Assembly (NCBI RefSeq): GCF_002214525.1
Contig: NZ_CP015104.1
Location: 558,001-622,000 of the forward strand
Source of the DNA: Thermococcus sp. P6
GTDB lineage: Archaea > Methanobacteriota_B > Thermococci > Thermococcales > Thermococcaceae
Direction: 5' to 3'
DNA: 64,000 bases
Shown here: piece after piece, positions 50,134 through 58,816 of the stretch
Layout: the number at the start of each line of letters is the position of its first letter
How positions within the stretch are numbered: position 1 is the stretch's first letter
Made by a program: the position numbers and the translations under genes
Notes under the pieces: model-generated
Told to the model about the DNA's origin: nothing
Database searches by the model: none
The model's input: the letters and a program-made list of their open reading frames with translations, nothing else

Positions 50134-51277
50134 CCTCCCGCCTCCTGAGCCTTTTGATGATTCCCTCTATGCTCCCCGGATAGTTCTCCTCCATCCCCGC
50201 CGGGTAAACGTCATCGAAGTCGGGCAGACCGCTTAGGAGCTCCTTTTTCCTCGTTTCGGCCTCCTCCTTTACCTCCATGAACGAGCGAGCGTACTGTTTT
50301 GCGGTGATGATTATCTCCTCGATGCTGCTGCTCTCGTATATCCCGCTCAGGAGCGTAACCACCTCAACCTCCCTCTCGCGCGGGTCCGGGTAGAACCCCC
50401 TGAATATCTGCTTGCCCCTTATCTTTCCGGTCAGGTAGTCGAGGGCCTCAAAGATCTCGGAAGCTTTGAGGACTTCCGGCGGGCCGTGGATGGCCACGAG
50501 TCCGTAAAGGGCCGACTCGATGTTCGCGTCGAGGTACAGCCCCTCGCTCTCGAAAGATCTCATGATCAGACGGGAGAGGTTCTTCACCTTACCCGCCTCG
50601 GCCTTTGCGTAGCCAACCGTTGCGAAGCTTCCGAAGGCCTTCAGAACGAACTTCAGATCGCTCGCGTCGAGGGTCTGTTCCCCGGGAACGTCAACGAGCG
50701 CCAGAAGGGATGCTATCCTCTCCACGACGGTGTAGTTTATCCTCTCGTAGGCCCGCGTTATGTCGTCGTTTCCCTCCTTGAGCTTGTTGTTGTCTATGGC
50801 TATTATCGAGTCCGCCACCCGGGATAGCTTGTCTATGGTTATGGCGGCGTTTATGGTTGGCCTTATGCCCTCCTCCCTGAGGGGAAGGGCTCCTATGGCC
50901 ACCACGAGGGCCTCCGGGTACTCCTCCTTGAGGGCCTGAGCGAGTACGGGCGTTCCACCCGCCCCCGTTCCACCTCCGAATCCGAAGGTGAGGAAGAAGA
51001 CGTCAACGTCCTCGTAGCCTATTATCGACCCTATCTTACGCATGACAACCGGAAGGTCACGTTTCATGGCCTCCCTTCCCAGTATCGGGTTGGCGTTGAC
51101 GCCTTTGCCGTTGGTGAGACCCTCGCCTATAAGTACCCTCCTCTCGGAGGGAACGTGCTTGAGGTACTCGAGGTCCCCCTTTGATGTGTTCACGGCTATG
51201 GCCTCAAAGTCCACCAGCGCGAACAGGTCCGCTATCTTGGTTCCGCACTGGCCGATTCCCACTATAAGGGCCCTCAC
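50126..51277 (-). CDS. cetZ: CetZ/FtsZ-like tubulin homologue
   Basis: 383 residues of the tubulin superfamily. GTP-binding N-terminus IVGIGQCGTKIADLF, the tubulin signature GFGGGTGAGGTP at about 99-109, AIGALPLREEG, and a T7-loop-like LDASDLKFVL with the catalytic-type aspartate. Sequence is closer to archaeal CetZ-type proteins, which control cell shape in haloarchaea, than to cell-division FtsZ. Here it is the second gene of the operon for pilin-like surface proteins, overlapping a two-helix membrane protein. I infer a cytoskeletal or positioning role for the surface structure; the start is GTG. Confidence 0.85.
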   Translation of the reverse strand: MRALIVGIGQCGTKIADLFALVDFEAIAVNTSKGDLEYLKHVPSERRVLIGEGLTNGKGVNANPILGREAMKRDLPVVMRKIGSIIGYEDVDVFFLTFGFGGGTGAGGTPVLAQALKEEYPEALVVAIGALPLREEGIRPTINAAITIDKLSRVADSIIAIDNNKLKEGNDDITRAYERINYTVVERIASLLALVDVPGEQTLDASDLKFVLKAFGSFATVGYAKAEAGKVKNLSRLIMRSFESEGLYLDANIESALYGLVAIHGPPEVLKASEIFEALDYLTGKIRGKQIFRGFYPDPREREVEVVTLLSGIYESSSIEEIIITAKQYARSFMEVKEEAETRKKELLSGLPDFDDVYPAGMEENYPGSIEGIIKRLRRREDE

Positions 51278-51284
51278 CTGTTGC

Positions 51285-53468
51285 TCACCCCACCGTTGTT
51301 ACCTTCACCCTTCCCCTTTCGATGCGGAACACCATCGCGTTCCCCCTGATGTAACGGATGAAACTTGAGGTAAAGATTTCCCTGGCGATTTCAACGTTCT
51401 CGGGTTCGTAGAGCACGAAGAGGACAACCCCTCCCGCGGTTTTGCCCGGAACGAGGATTACGGATTCATTCGTCGGCACGGTGACGTTGCCCACTGTGAC
51501 GGTGCCATTCTCGAGGTGGAACCCTACGTAAGGATTGTAGGCCCCGACGTCGTACTCCCCGAAGTTCGCCATGACTATGTAGCTGTCCTCGCCGATTGAA
51601 GTGATGTTTACCCGCACGAAACCGCCGCTGAAGAGGTTGTTAAGGGCCTCCACGACTTCCTCGAGGCTCTCGTTGTCCATCCCCGGGCCAATTACCCTGA
51701 ACATTTTGACATCGAGCAGAGTCCTCACGTCGTAGAGGGTCACCGGAGGAACGAACCGGTACCGGGAGAGGTACTCTATCGCGCTGGCGAGCTCTATCGT
51801 TTTTCCCTTTATACTCCCACCGTCCCTGGCGTCCATGACGAACTTCAGGGTTTCGTTGGTGTAGTCGTAGCCGTAGTTGAGCAACAAATCGGTCGCCCTG
51901 ACCGTAAGCTCGACCCTCGGTTCACCCATGGTCTTCATGTAGGGCCAGCCGCCGTCGACTCTCTGGCCAACGAGCCACTCGATGTGGGGTTTAAGCTCTT
52001 CAGCAGTGGCGATCCTTCCGAGGACCTCGAGGACGGTCAGGGTCGTCAGCACGTCCGGTTCGAGCATGTAGGAGTAGTAGTGGTTCGTGATCATGGTCCC
52101 CCATCCACCGTCGCTTACGCCGAGGAGCCAGTCCCTCGCCCTCTGGACGAGCGGATCCTCCGGGGAAACCCCGAGGTCGAGAAGGGCATCTACGGCAAGG
52201 GCGGTGTCGTAAGGCTGGGGTCCGAAAATCCTGCTACCCCAGAGCCCGTGGTAGAGCTGGACCTCCCGTATAAGGTCCTCCGCTTCCTTCATCTCCTCCG
52301 GAGTAAGGTTGTCGTACTTAAGGAGCGTTTTGAGGGCGTAGTAGTAACCCACGGACATCCTGTGATTTTCCCTCATCCACTCCGCATCCCTTTCGAAGGC
52401 CTCCCTCGCCCATGAGAGGGCCTTCTCCACCGAACCCTTCTCCGGATAGCAGGCCTCAAGGCTCAGTAGTGCGTAGTAGGTGGCCTTCTCGCTGGAGGGA
52501 TCGTTGGGCTTGAGGCCCCATCCCCCGTCCGGGTTCTGCAGGTTTTTGAGTTCATCACAGGGCAGTTCGTAGGGGTTCTTCACCTCTTCCACCGGTCGAA
52601 TCTCAACGTTGGTCGAAATCGCCATGAGGGCGTAAGCCGTCGTTGCTATCGGCTCCGTTGAGGAGAAGAAGACCGGCTCGCTCGTCCAGTAAACGAGATT
52701 GCCGGATCTCTGAGCGTAGGATTCGAGCATCATAACGGCCTTTGCGGTTTCAAAATCCATCGGATCGTTCAGAAGGAGCCCATAGGTTAGCATGGCCCTT
52801 TCCTTCATGCTCAATTCGCCGTTGAAGAGCAGTTCTCTGACCCTCTCCAGTGTTTCGTTCGATACCCCGTAGCCCACGCTGTGGTAGGCTATTAGCCTGA
52901 GGGCGAGCGCCTCGTGATCCGGTATCTCGCAGGTAGTGTTTTCAAGATACCTGAGTGCCACCCTGACCGGCCGGCTGTTGTAGCTGTACCGATTCTCCCC
53001 GAGGGCCCATACGGCCATCAGCGTGGGATAGCAGTAGGAAGGAGTCCCCGGAACGTAGCCCCAGCCGGCTTCATTTTCGGCCGAGAGAAGGTAGGATATA
53101 CCCTCCTCGATGGCCGATCGGACCGCACCAACCTCCGGGGCGGGAAGGTGGGGATAGGCCCTTCTGAGGGCTATGATTGCGTAGGAGGTGTCGACCACGC
53201 TGCTTACCTCACCCGGGTAGAAACCCCATCCACCATCCGGGTTCTGATAACCAATGAGCCTGTTGACGAGATCGTCTACCTCCGAGCTCAGGTCCAGGTT
53301 CTCATTTTCGGCAGTTGAGAGGGCCATTATCATCAGGCTTATTTCCCTCGTCTGCTGGGTTGAACCGGCCATACCTTTAAGGAACCTTACCGAGCCGTCC
53401 ACGGTACCGGCACTCACTACAGGGATTACCATAAGGACCATAATTGCCAGAGCTAAAAGTCTCTTCAT
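51285..53468 (-). CDS. Secreted alpha/alpha-toroid (prenyltransferase-like) repeat protein
   Basis: 727 residues. Signal peptide KRLLALAIMVLMVIPVVSAG, then repeated QxxDGGWG units (YQNPDGGWGFYP, LQNPDGGWGLKP, VSDGGWGTM, RVDGGWPYM) of the squalene-cyclase/prenyltransferase toroid fold to about residue 560, and a C-terminal beta region. The acidic DxDD motif of true cyclases is not evident, so a binding or adhesion role outside the cell is more likely than terpene chemistry. First gene of the operon; the promoter TATA GTTTATTTATTT lies at about 53502-53513. The start ATG 53468 follows GGGGTGCGGG. Confidence 0.8.
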   Translation of the reverse strand: MKRLLALAIMVLMVIPVVSAGTVDGSVRFLKGMAGSTQQTREISLMIMALSTAENENLDLSSEVDDLVNRLIGYQNPDGGWGFYPGEVSSVVDTSYAIIALRRAYPHLPAPEVGAVRSAIEEGISYLLSAENEAGWGYVPGTPSYCYPTLMAVWALGENRYSYNSRPVRVALRYLENTTCEIPDHEALALRLIAYHSVGYGVSNETLERVRELLFNGELSMKERAMLTYGLLLNDPMDFETAKAVMMLESYAQRSGNLVYWTSEPVFFSSTEPIATTAYALMAISTNVEIRPVEEVKNPYELPCDELKNLQNPDGGWGLKPNDPSSEKATYYALLSLEACYPEKGSVEKALSWAREAFERDAEWMRENHRMSVGYYYALKTLLKYDNLTPEEMKEAEDLIREVQLYHGLWGSRIFGPQPYDTALAVDALLDLGVSPEDPLVQRARDWLLGVSDGGWGTMITNHYYSYMLEPDVLTTLTVLEVLGRIATAEELKPHIEWLVGQRVDGGWPYMKTMGEPRVELTVRATDLLLNYGYDYTNETLKFVMDARDGGSIKGKTIELASAIEYLSRYRFVPPVTLYDVRTLLDVKMFRVIGPGMDNESLEEVVEALNNLFSGGFVRVNITSIGEDSYIVMANFGEYDVGAYNPYVGFHLENGTVTVGNVTVPTNESVILVPGKTAGGVVLFVLYEPENVEIAREIFTSSFIRYIRGNAMVFRIERGRVKVTTVG

Positions 53469-53548
53469 TACCCGCACCCCTGCGTCCACATAAGAGAAGG
53501 AAATAAATAAACTTTTTCATTAAAAAGAAAAAGCAGGGGAAACCGGGC

Positions 53549-54547
53549 TCAGTGCCTTATGAACCTGCCCCCCTCACCGGACCCGGAGTGGACGTCGTCA
53601 CGCATTATCAGAACTACCCTGCTCGCCTCGTATTCGTCTTCAATGTGGTATCCCGGAAGGTGCCTGACGAGCTCCTCTGCAAAGGTCCGTATCTCCTCGT
53701 GACTCGGCATGTTGTTTATCGTCAGCCTGCTCCTCGAGTAACCGACGAACATGTACGCTTTGGCCTCAACGAACATCGGGCTGGCGATTTTTATGAGCCG
53801 GGCGTAGCCCTCTGGATTCCTCATGTTCTCGCCCTTCACGAGCGTGAGTCTGATTACCGTCCTCGCCTCCACGTCCTTCATGAGCCTCAGGGTCTCCTTT
53901 ATCCTCTCCCATCCATCGGGCACCATGGGAACGTTGACCGAGTTGTAAGTCTGAAGGTCCGGGGCGGTCAGGGAGAGGTAGAGCTGGGTTGGCAGTTTGT
54001 CCTCCCTCATCATCTCCTCCAGCCTCTCGGGAACCGTGCCGTTGGTGACTATGAACGTCGTAAAGCCCCTCCTGTGGAACTCCTCCACGAGGTTACCCAT
54101 ATAGGGGTAGAGCATCGGCTCACCGGAAAGGCTTATCGCCGCGTGCTTCGGGTTCCACGCCTCCTCGAACTTCTTCATGTCTATACCGGGCATGCCTTTG
54201 TATCCGACGAGGAGCTTTCTCTGGGCTTTTATGCTCTCCTCGACTATGAAAGCCGGGTCGTCCCACGGTTCGGGTAGTTCCGTTCCAAGGAAGCTCTCCA
54301 TTGGGCGCCAGCAGAATATGCAGTTGTGGGTGCACCACGCCGTTACGGGCGTCATCTGAAGGCATCTATGGGAGTGTATGCCGTAGAACTTCTGCTTGTA
54401 GCAGAACCTGTTATGTTTTATGCTCTCCTTCAGCCAGTGGCATAGCTTGACCGAACTGTGCCTGCCCACGAGGGCGTAGTGCTGCTTCCTGAACAGCTCC
54501 GCTATCTCCTCCGGCATGTTGGGATTGGACTTAAAGGTCAGCTTCAT
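53549..54547 (-). CDS. taw1: tRNA 4-demethylwyosine synthase Taw1
   Basis: 332 residues; radical SAM enzyme that adds pyruvate carbons to N1-methylguanosine 37 of tRNA-Phe, forming the tricyclic wyosine core. The SAM cluster motif is CTHNCIFCWR near residue 70; an upstream Cys triad (CHWLKESIKHNRFCYKQKFYG, HRCLQMTP) would hold the second cluster; GEPMLYPYM and YLSLTAPDLQ are typical. Start at ATG 54547 (MKLTFKSN) behind AGGTGAG. Complements taw3 at 5.6 kb. Confidence 0.95.
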   Translation of the reverse strand: MKLTFKSNPNMPEEIAELFRKQHYALVGRHSSVKLCHWLKESIKHNRFCYKQKFYGIHSHRCLQMTPVTAWCTHNCIFCWRPMESFLGTELPEPWDDPAFIVEESIKAQRKLLVGYKGMPGIDMKKFEEAWNPKHAAISLSGEPMLYPYMGNLVEEFHRRGFTTFIVTNGTVPERLEEMMREDKLPTQLYLSLTAPDLQTYNSVNVPMVPDGWERIKETLRLMKDVEARTVIRLTLVKGENMRNPEGYARLIKIASPMFVEAKAYMFVGYSRSRLTINNMPSHEEIRTFAEELVRHLPGYHIEDEYEASRVVLIMRDDVHSGSGEGGRFIRH

Positions 54548-54681
54548 TAGTCTCACCTAAAAATCTCTCTGGGCTAACTTCGGGGGGACGTTTTAAAAAG
54601 GTGATGGTCATTCCGATGTTTTACGAAGAACACTTCGGCAATCTGCGAAAGGTTTAAAAGCCTGAAGGCCCTTCCCACGTT

Positions 54682-54807
54682 ATGTTCGAGAAGGTAAAAC
54701 CCATATCCCTGAACGTTGATGGGATGGAAATCGACCCAGTTGAGGAGTTCGAGGGCAGGCCTAAGGTCAGATTCCTCTTCGAGGTCAGGCGCAATCATCT
54801 GGCGTAA
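54682..54807 (+). CDS. Possible 41-residue protein
   Basis: A short frame from ATG 54682 beginning MFEKVKPISLNVDGMEID and ending VRFLFEVRRNHLA. The TATA-like GGTTTAAAAG at about 54650-54660 lies about 25 bases upstream, which would give a leaderless mRNA starting at this ATG. Codon use is like that of neighbours. Its last 13 bases overlap the methyltransferase gene tail to tail. No family recognised; it may be real or a decayed end of a longer gene. Confidence 0.45.
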   Translation: MFEKVKPISLNVDGMEIDPVEEFEGRPKVRFLFEVRRNHLA

Positions 54808-55373
54808 CCGTTTATCAGCACTATGTCCTCGAAGAAGAGGTGCTTCCTCGCCACGACCTTTCCGTCCAGTCCGGCCCTTCTCAGGCCCTTCAGGGTTTCC
54901 TCCACGCCGGTTATGGAACTCTGGACTATCTGTACCACACCGCCGGGTTTTAAGTATCCGGGAACCTCCCTGATGAACCTATCCAATACCTCCCTCCCGG
55001 TCTCACCACCGATCAGTGCAAGGTCTATGGGCTCCTCGACCCTGCCGGGCAGATAGGGGGCGTTGAAGGTTACAACGTCGAACCTTCCGGAGACCCTCTC
55101 AAAGAGGTCGCTGAGGACGAACTCCACGTTTTTAATCCCGTTTAACCTCGCGTTCTCTTCGGCGAGCTTCACCGCGAGCGGATTCACGTCAACGCCGAGG
55201 ACGAAGCGAAAACCGCGGGCCATTAGAAGGGCTATGAGGCCCGTTCCGGTGCCCATGTCGAGGGCAAGATCACCTTTCTTCATCGCGAGGTTCTCGGCAA
55301 GGAGAAAGGTGTCCTCCGCCGGTTCGTAAACCTGCGGGTGGAGTTTCAGCTTTATGCCGTAGTAGAGGGGCAT
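54795..55373 (-). CDS. HemK/Mtq2-like methyltransferase
   Basis: 192 residues, class I SAM methyltransferase: YEPAEDTFLLAENL at the N-terminus, SAM loop DMGTGTGLIALLMA, GVDVNPLAVKLAEENARLNG, and the catalytic tetrapeptide, here NAPY rather than the usual NPPY. Archaeal/eukaryotic relatives (Mtq2, N6AMT1) methylate the glutamine of the GGQ motif of release factor aRF1. The Pro to Ala change in the active motif is unusual. The gene lies 42 bases after rps27ae and may end that translation-linked operon. Confidence 0.85.
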   Translation of the reverse strand: MPLYYGIKLKLHPQVYEPAEDTFLLAENLAMKKGDLALDMGTGTGLIALLMARGFRFVLGVDVNPLAVKLAEENARLNGIKNVEFVLSDLFERVSGRFDVVTFNAPYLPGRVEEPIDLALIGGETGREVLDRFIREVPGYLKPGGVVQIVQSSITGVEETLKGLRRAGLDGKVVARKHLFFEDIVLINGYAR

Positions 55374-55415
55374 TTAACGGTCCTCTTGTCAAGGGTTTAG
55401 AAAAGTCAAAGGGAG

Positions 55416-55568
55416 TTACCTTTTCCACTCCGTGTAACCGCACCTTCCGCAGCTCCAGCGGTCCCCGTGGTCCGCCATGAACACTCCGGGACCACAGCGC
55501 GGGCAGAACCTGTTCTTCCTCTTGACCTTGCCACCCTTAACCTCGTAGAGCTTCCACTTCTGCCCCAT
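55416..55568 (-). CDS. rps27ae: Ribosomal protein S27ae
   Basis: 50 residues from ATG 55568 to TAA 55416. The sequence carries a zinc ribbon CPRC...CGRC ([18 protein letters not shown] and [12 protein letters not shown]), typical of the small-subunit protein S27ae, and a basic N-terminus ([10 protein letters not shown]). One base separates it from the rps24e stop, so the two are cotranscribed, as in other archaea. Confidence 0.95.
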   Translation of the reverse strand: MGQKWKLYEVKGGKVKRKNRFCPRCGPGVFMADHGDRWSCGRCGYTEWKR

Positions 55569-55569
55569 T

Positions 55570-55866
55570 TCACTCCTCCTCCTTCGTTATTATTCCGTCC
55601 CTTACGAGGACGTATTCGGGCTCGATGTAGAGCATCCTCTCCCTGCTCTCGTAGGCCTTGGCGTAGCCCTTCGAAACCCTGCTACCGAAGTAGCTCCTTA
55701 CGTACTGGATGACGACCGTTTCGGGGTTGAGGTCGAGCATTGCGACGAGCTTTCCCTTGACGTCCTTTCTGCTTGGCGTGGCCTCGCCCTCGTGGATGAC
55801 GTCGAAGTATATCTCCTTCCTTCCCAGGAGTTTGTTCTCCCTTATCTCCGTAACCTTAATCTCCAT
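55570..55866 (-). CDS. rps24e: Ribosomal protein S24e
   Basis: 98 residues, the normal length. Recognised by [19 protein letters not shown], the [20 protein letters not shown] stretch, [20 protein letters not shown] and the end YVLVRDG. Overlaps the dephospho-CoA kinase gene by 11 bases and is followed by rps27ae. Confidence 0.97.
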   Translation of the reverse strand: MEIKVTEIRENKLLGRKEIYFDVIHEGEATPSRKDVKGKLVAMLDLNPETVVIQYVRSYFGSRVSKGYAKAYESRERMLYIEPEYVLVRDGIITKEEE

Positions 55867-56389
55867 CCCTAACCACCTCCATTCTTGACATGATTTTCCC
55901 GCATCTGAGCCTGCATTCGGGTGTTACCTTTATAAGCACTACTCCCTCACCGGGCTGGCCGTAGAGCACGATGGAGCCGGTCGGGGCATAGAGCACGGCT
56001 GGTATAGCCGCCAGATCTTCCTCACCAGCTACCTTTATGCAAACCCTCCTGCCCCTCCTGGCCAGTTCAAGGCCCTTTCTGACTGCGTTTAATAAAGCTT
56101 TCGTTATGGTTCCGGACGGATTCCGGACGGTCATCACAACGGCATCCATATCGATATCCGGCTTGTACTCGCGGCGTTTGGTTCTGTAGTCGTACACCGC
56201 CACGTCGGGCTTTATCCCAAGCTTGAGGACGTTTTCGGTGACAATGTCCCCTACTGTTATCAGGTAATCCGCCCCCTCAAGTTCTCCCCGGATCCTCTCG
56301 TAGGGTTCCGGAATCTCCCCTCTGACGAGCTCGCCGAGGGGGGCCTTTAATTCCCTTCTGAGCTGTGGGGTGAGTCGGAACAGCATCAT
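55856..56389 (-). CDS. GTP-dependent dephospho-CoA kinase
   Basis: 177 residues of the former DUF359 family, shown in Thermococcus kodakarensis to phosphorylate dephospho-CoA with GTP, the last step of coenzyme A synthesis. Features: [63 protein letters not shown] and [11 protein letters not shown]. It overlaps spt4 by four bases and sits in the transcription/translation operon, its usual place in Thermococcales. Confidence 0.93.
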   Translation of the reverse strand: MMLFRLTPQLRRELKAPLGELVRGEIPEPYERIRGELEGADYLITVGDIVTENVLKLGIKPDVAVYDYRTKRREYKPDIDMDAVVMTVRNPSGTITKALLNAVRKGLELARRGRRVCIKVAGEEDLAAIPAVLYAPTGSIVLYGQPGEGVVLIKVTPECRLRCGKIMSRMEVVRDGD

Positions 56390-56574
56390 CTAACCCTTAT
56401 GGCGTATTTTCCCGGCTTGGTGACGCCCAGTTTTTGGGCCATCATCGACTTCTCCGGGTCCAGGATGATAACGAGACCGAACCACTCGTCGCTCAGGTCC
56501 CTGCTACCGCAGTTCGGGCACCTGTCTTCCGTGGTCAGATAATGGCAGTGCCTGCAGGCCCTCTCTTTCGTCAT
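56386..56574 (-). CDS. spt4: Transcription elongation factor Spt4
   Basis: 62 residues, also called RpoE2. Zinc site CRHCHYLTTEDRCPNCGS and the core LSDEWFGLVIILDPEKS; partners with Spt5 to hold the RNA polymerase clamp closed during elongation. ATGA-type overlap with rpo7 upstream and the kinase gene downstream. Confidence 0.96.
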   Translation of the reverse strand: MTKERACRHCHYLTTEDRCPNCGSRDLSDEWFGLVIILDPEKSMMAQKLGVTKPGKYAIRVR

Positions 56575-57131
56575 TTTTCGGCCTCCTTACGCTTTTCCTT
56601 CTCAATCCAGTCCTTCTTTCCGAGACCGGGCTGACGCATGGTCAGGCCTATCTTGTTCTCCCTTATAACGCGGCTCTTGACGCTTATGGCGATGATCCTC
56701 GCCCTGACCTCGTCGCCGAGCTTTAGAATCCTCTTCGTCTCCTTTCCGAGGAACTGCTTGTTCTTCTCGTCGAAGACGACGTAATCGTCCATGAGCTGGC
56801 TTATGTGAACGAGACCGTCCACCGGACCGATCCTGATGAAGGCGCCGTAGGGGGCCACGTCGATGACCTCGCCCTCAACGATTTCGTGCATCTCGGGCTT
56901 CCAGACGAGAACCGTGAAGACCACCTCGTGGTAGGTTGCACCGTCCCCCGGCACCACGATGCCCTTCCCGATCTTCTCGACGTCCATGATCCCGAGCACA
57001 ACGCCCTCGTCACGGTCGTATATGCCCTCGTAGGTTTCGCGAAGGACGAGCTTTGCGGCATCCTTCGGGTCCATCGTGAACATTCTGGGCGGGATTCTCA
57101 CAACGTCCTGGACCTTAAGGAGCTTGTACAT
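56571..57131 (-). CDS. rpo7: RNA polymerase subunit Rpo7 (RpoE1)
   Basis: 186 residues; with Rpo4 forms the stalk of archaeal RNA polymerase. N-terminal tip KLLKVQDVVRIPPRMF and NLVLRETYEGIYDRDEGVVL-type sequence (KLVLRETYEGIYDRDEG), then an S1-like RNA-binding domain (GEVIDVAPYGAFIRIGPVDGLVHISQLMDD). Start at ATG 57131 (MYKLLK) behind GGAGGTAAAGG. Follows ppa by 38 bases. Confidence 0.96.
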   Translation of the reverse strand: MYKLLKVQDVVRIPPRMFTMDPKDAAKLVLRETYEGIYDRDEGVVLGIMDVEKIGKGIVVPGDGATYHEVVFTVLVWKPEMHEIVEGEVIDVAPYGAFIRIGPVDGLVHISQLMDDYVVFDEKNKQFLGKETKRILKLGDEVRARIIAISVKSRVIRENKIGLTMRQPGLGKKDWIEKEKRKEAEK

Positions 57132-57169
57132 GCCTTTACCTCCTCCGGGGTGGAAATAGAAATGGAAGG

Positions 57170-57706
57170 TCACTCCTTCCCGCCGAACTTCTCCCTGTAC
57201 AGCTCGATGGCCCGGAGTATCTCCTTCTTGGCCTCCTCGGCGTTACCCCAGCCCTCGACGGTGGTGGTCTTGCCCTGGAGTTCCTTGTAGCGCTGGAAGA
57301 AGTGGGCAATCTCGTCGAGGAACGCCTTTGGAACGTCCCCTATGTCCTTCCAGTCCTTGAAGTAGGGGTCCTCGACGGGAACGGCCAGAACCTTCCAGTC
57401 CCTGTCTCCGGAATCGTTCATCTTCATTATGCCCACCGGCCTTGCCTCAATGAGCGTGAGCGGGTAAACCGGCTCGCGCATGATGACCATGATGTCGAAG
57501 GGATCCCCGTCGTCGTACCATGTCCGGGGGATTATTCCGTAGTCCACCGGGTAGAAGAAGGGACTGTAGAGGACTCTATCGAGTTTGATGAGTCCTGTCT
57601 TCTTGTCGAGCTCGTACTTGTTTCTGCTTCCCTTGGGGATCTCTATGAGGGCGTAAACAACCTCTGGAACGTCCGGCCCGGGCTCAAGTTCGTGGAACGG
57701 GTTCAT
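57170..57706 (-). CDS. ppa: Inorganic pyrophosphatase
   Basis: 178 residues, family I. Hydrolyses pyrophosphate to drive biosynthesis. Metal-binding signature [10 protein letters not shown] (DGDPLD-type), plus [42 protein letters not shown]. Start at ATG 57706 ([10 protein letters not shown]) behind AAGAGGTGG. A TATA-like CTTTAAAAGT at about 57755-57764 starts the ppa-rpo7-spt4-kinase-rps24e-rps27ae operon. Confidence 0.97.
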   Translation of the reverse strand: MNPFHELEPGPDVPEVVYALIEIPKGSRNKYELDKKTGLIKLDRVLYSPFFYPVDYGIIPRTWYDDGDPFDIMVIMREPVYPLTLIEARPVGIMKMNDSGDRDWKVLAVPVEDPYFKDWKDIGDVPKAFLDEIAHFFQRYKELQGKTTTVEGWGNAEEAKKEILRAIELYREKFGGKE

Positions 57707-57793
57707 CCATAACCACCTCTTACCTTTTAGAACCACACGTTAGCTTTTGGGTAGGACTTTTAAAGTTGTTGGTTAAAGAAAAGGAGAGGGCCA

Positions 57794-58816
57794 TCAATCC
57801 TTTGAGTTCTTCTTCAAATCCGGCGGTTTTCTGTACTCGTAGGACGTTCCCCCGTCTATTATGGCGAAGACCTCGTCATCACCATCCACGTAGTGGAGTA
57901 CCGGCCTGTCAACGAGCTCGAAGACCTTCTCCAGATCCCCTGGGGTTTTGACCGTGATCCTCTCGCGAACCTCCCCGGGCTTGCCCTCAACTACGTACCC
58001 CCTTATCCTGCCCAGTTCGTCCTTTTCCGGTCTTGAGGTGTAGAGGTAGCCGATGGGGGGTATCAGCATCAGCATGGCCACGAGTGGCGTTACGATCCGG
58101 GCCGTGCCGAGGTCCATCGTGATTCCCAGAAGGCTCGCACTGACCTTCTCCCTGCTGCTCGACGTCAGGGTTTTCCTAACTGTACTGTTCGTGTTCGTGA
58201 AGTAGTAAAGCCCCGCTCCACCGTCCCTGACGAGCTCCGCCGTATGGTCAAATTTTTCGGTTATTCTCTCTCCGCCGGCCTCTCCCGATCCGGAGACCCT
58301 GGCCGTTACGGTTATCCTCCTGTTCAGCCGTTTGATCCCGAGTTCCTCCGAGACGTTGGAGCTAATCCCGTCGAGTTTCTCCATGTCCAGAGTTTTTTCA
58401 ACGGTAAACCCTCCGTCCTGAAGTTCTCCCCTCTCTTCAAAGAGGGTCTCCTCCCAGAGGACGGCCTCCTCGCTCCCCCTGTTAACGTAGTAGACGGCCC
58501 TTCCGGTGACCTCGTAGGTGCCCTCCTCAAGGGCCGGATCCGAGCTGTAGGTGTACTCCAGCCGGAACCCCCTGACGAGGGATATCGGGTACTCCCCTCT
58601 GGAAACCACGGTTCCGTAGAGCTCGTTGGGCTTCAGGTAGGCGGTCTGCCTCAGCTCGCCGGCTTCCCTGAAGGTTCCGGTTCTTTCGGTGTTAACCACG
58701 TAGGGGTTTGCGCTCATGAACTTCAGGGAATAAAAGGCGAAGACCACGAACAGTATCAGGAATACACCCAATGTTTCCTTCCTTCTGAAAAATCCGTTCA
58801 ACTTTTTCCTTTTCAT
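57794..58816 (-). CDS. DUF5305-type membrane protein, last gene of the TasA-like operon
   Basis: 340 residues. One N-terminal membrane helix (TLGVFLILFVVFAFYSLKFM), an extracellular beta-rich domain (GEYPISLVRGFRLEYTYSSD, RRITVTARVSGSGE), a second helix (IVTPLVAMLMLIPPIGYLYT), and a cytosolic C-terminal domain of about 85 residues. This matches DUF5305, often found beside archaeal type I signal peptidases. ATGA overlap with the preceding gene. Possibly an assembly or anchoring factor for the secreted subunits. Confidence 0.8.
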   Translation of the reverse strand: MKRKKLNGFFRRKETLGVFLILFVVFAFYSLKFMSANPYVVNTERTGTFREAGELRQTAYLKPNELYGTVVSRGEYPISLVRGFRLEYTYSSDPALEEGTYEVTGRAVYYVNRGSEEAVLWEETLFEERGELQDGGFTVEKTLDMEKLDGISSNVSEELGIKRLNRRITVTARVSGSGEAGGERITEKFDHTAELVRDGGAGLYYFTNTNSTVRKTLTSSSREKVSASLLGITMDLGTARIVTPLVAMLMLIPPIGYLYTSRPEKDELGRIRGYVVEGKPGEVRERITVKTPGDLEKVFELVDRPVLHYVDGDDEVFAIIDGGTSYEYRKPPDLKKNSKD

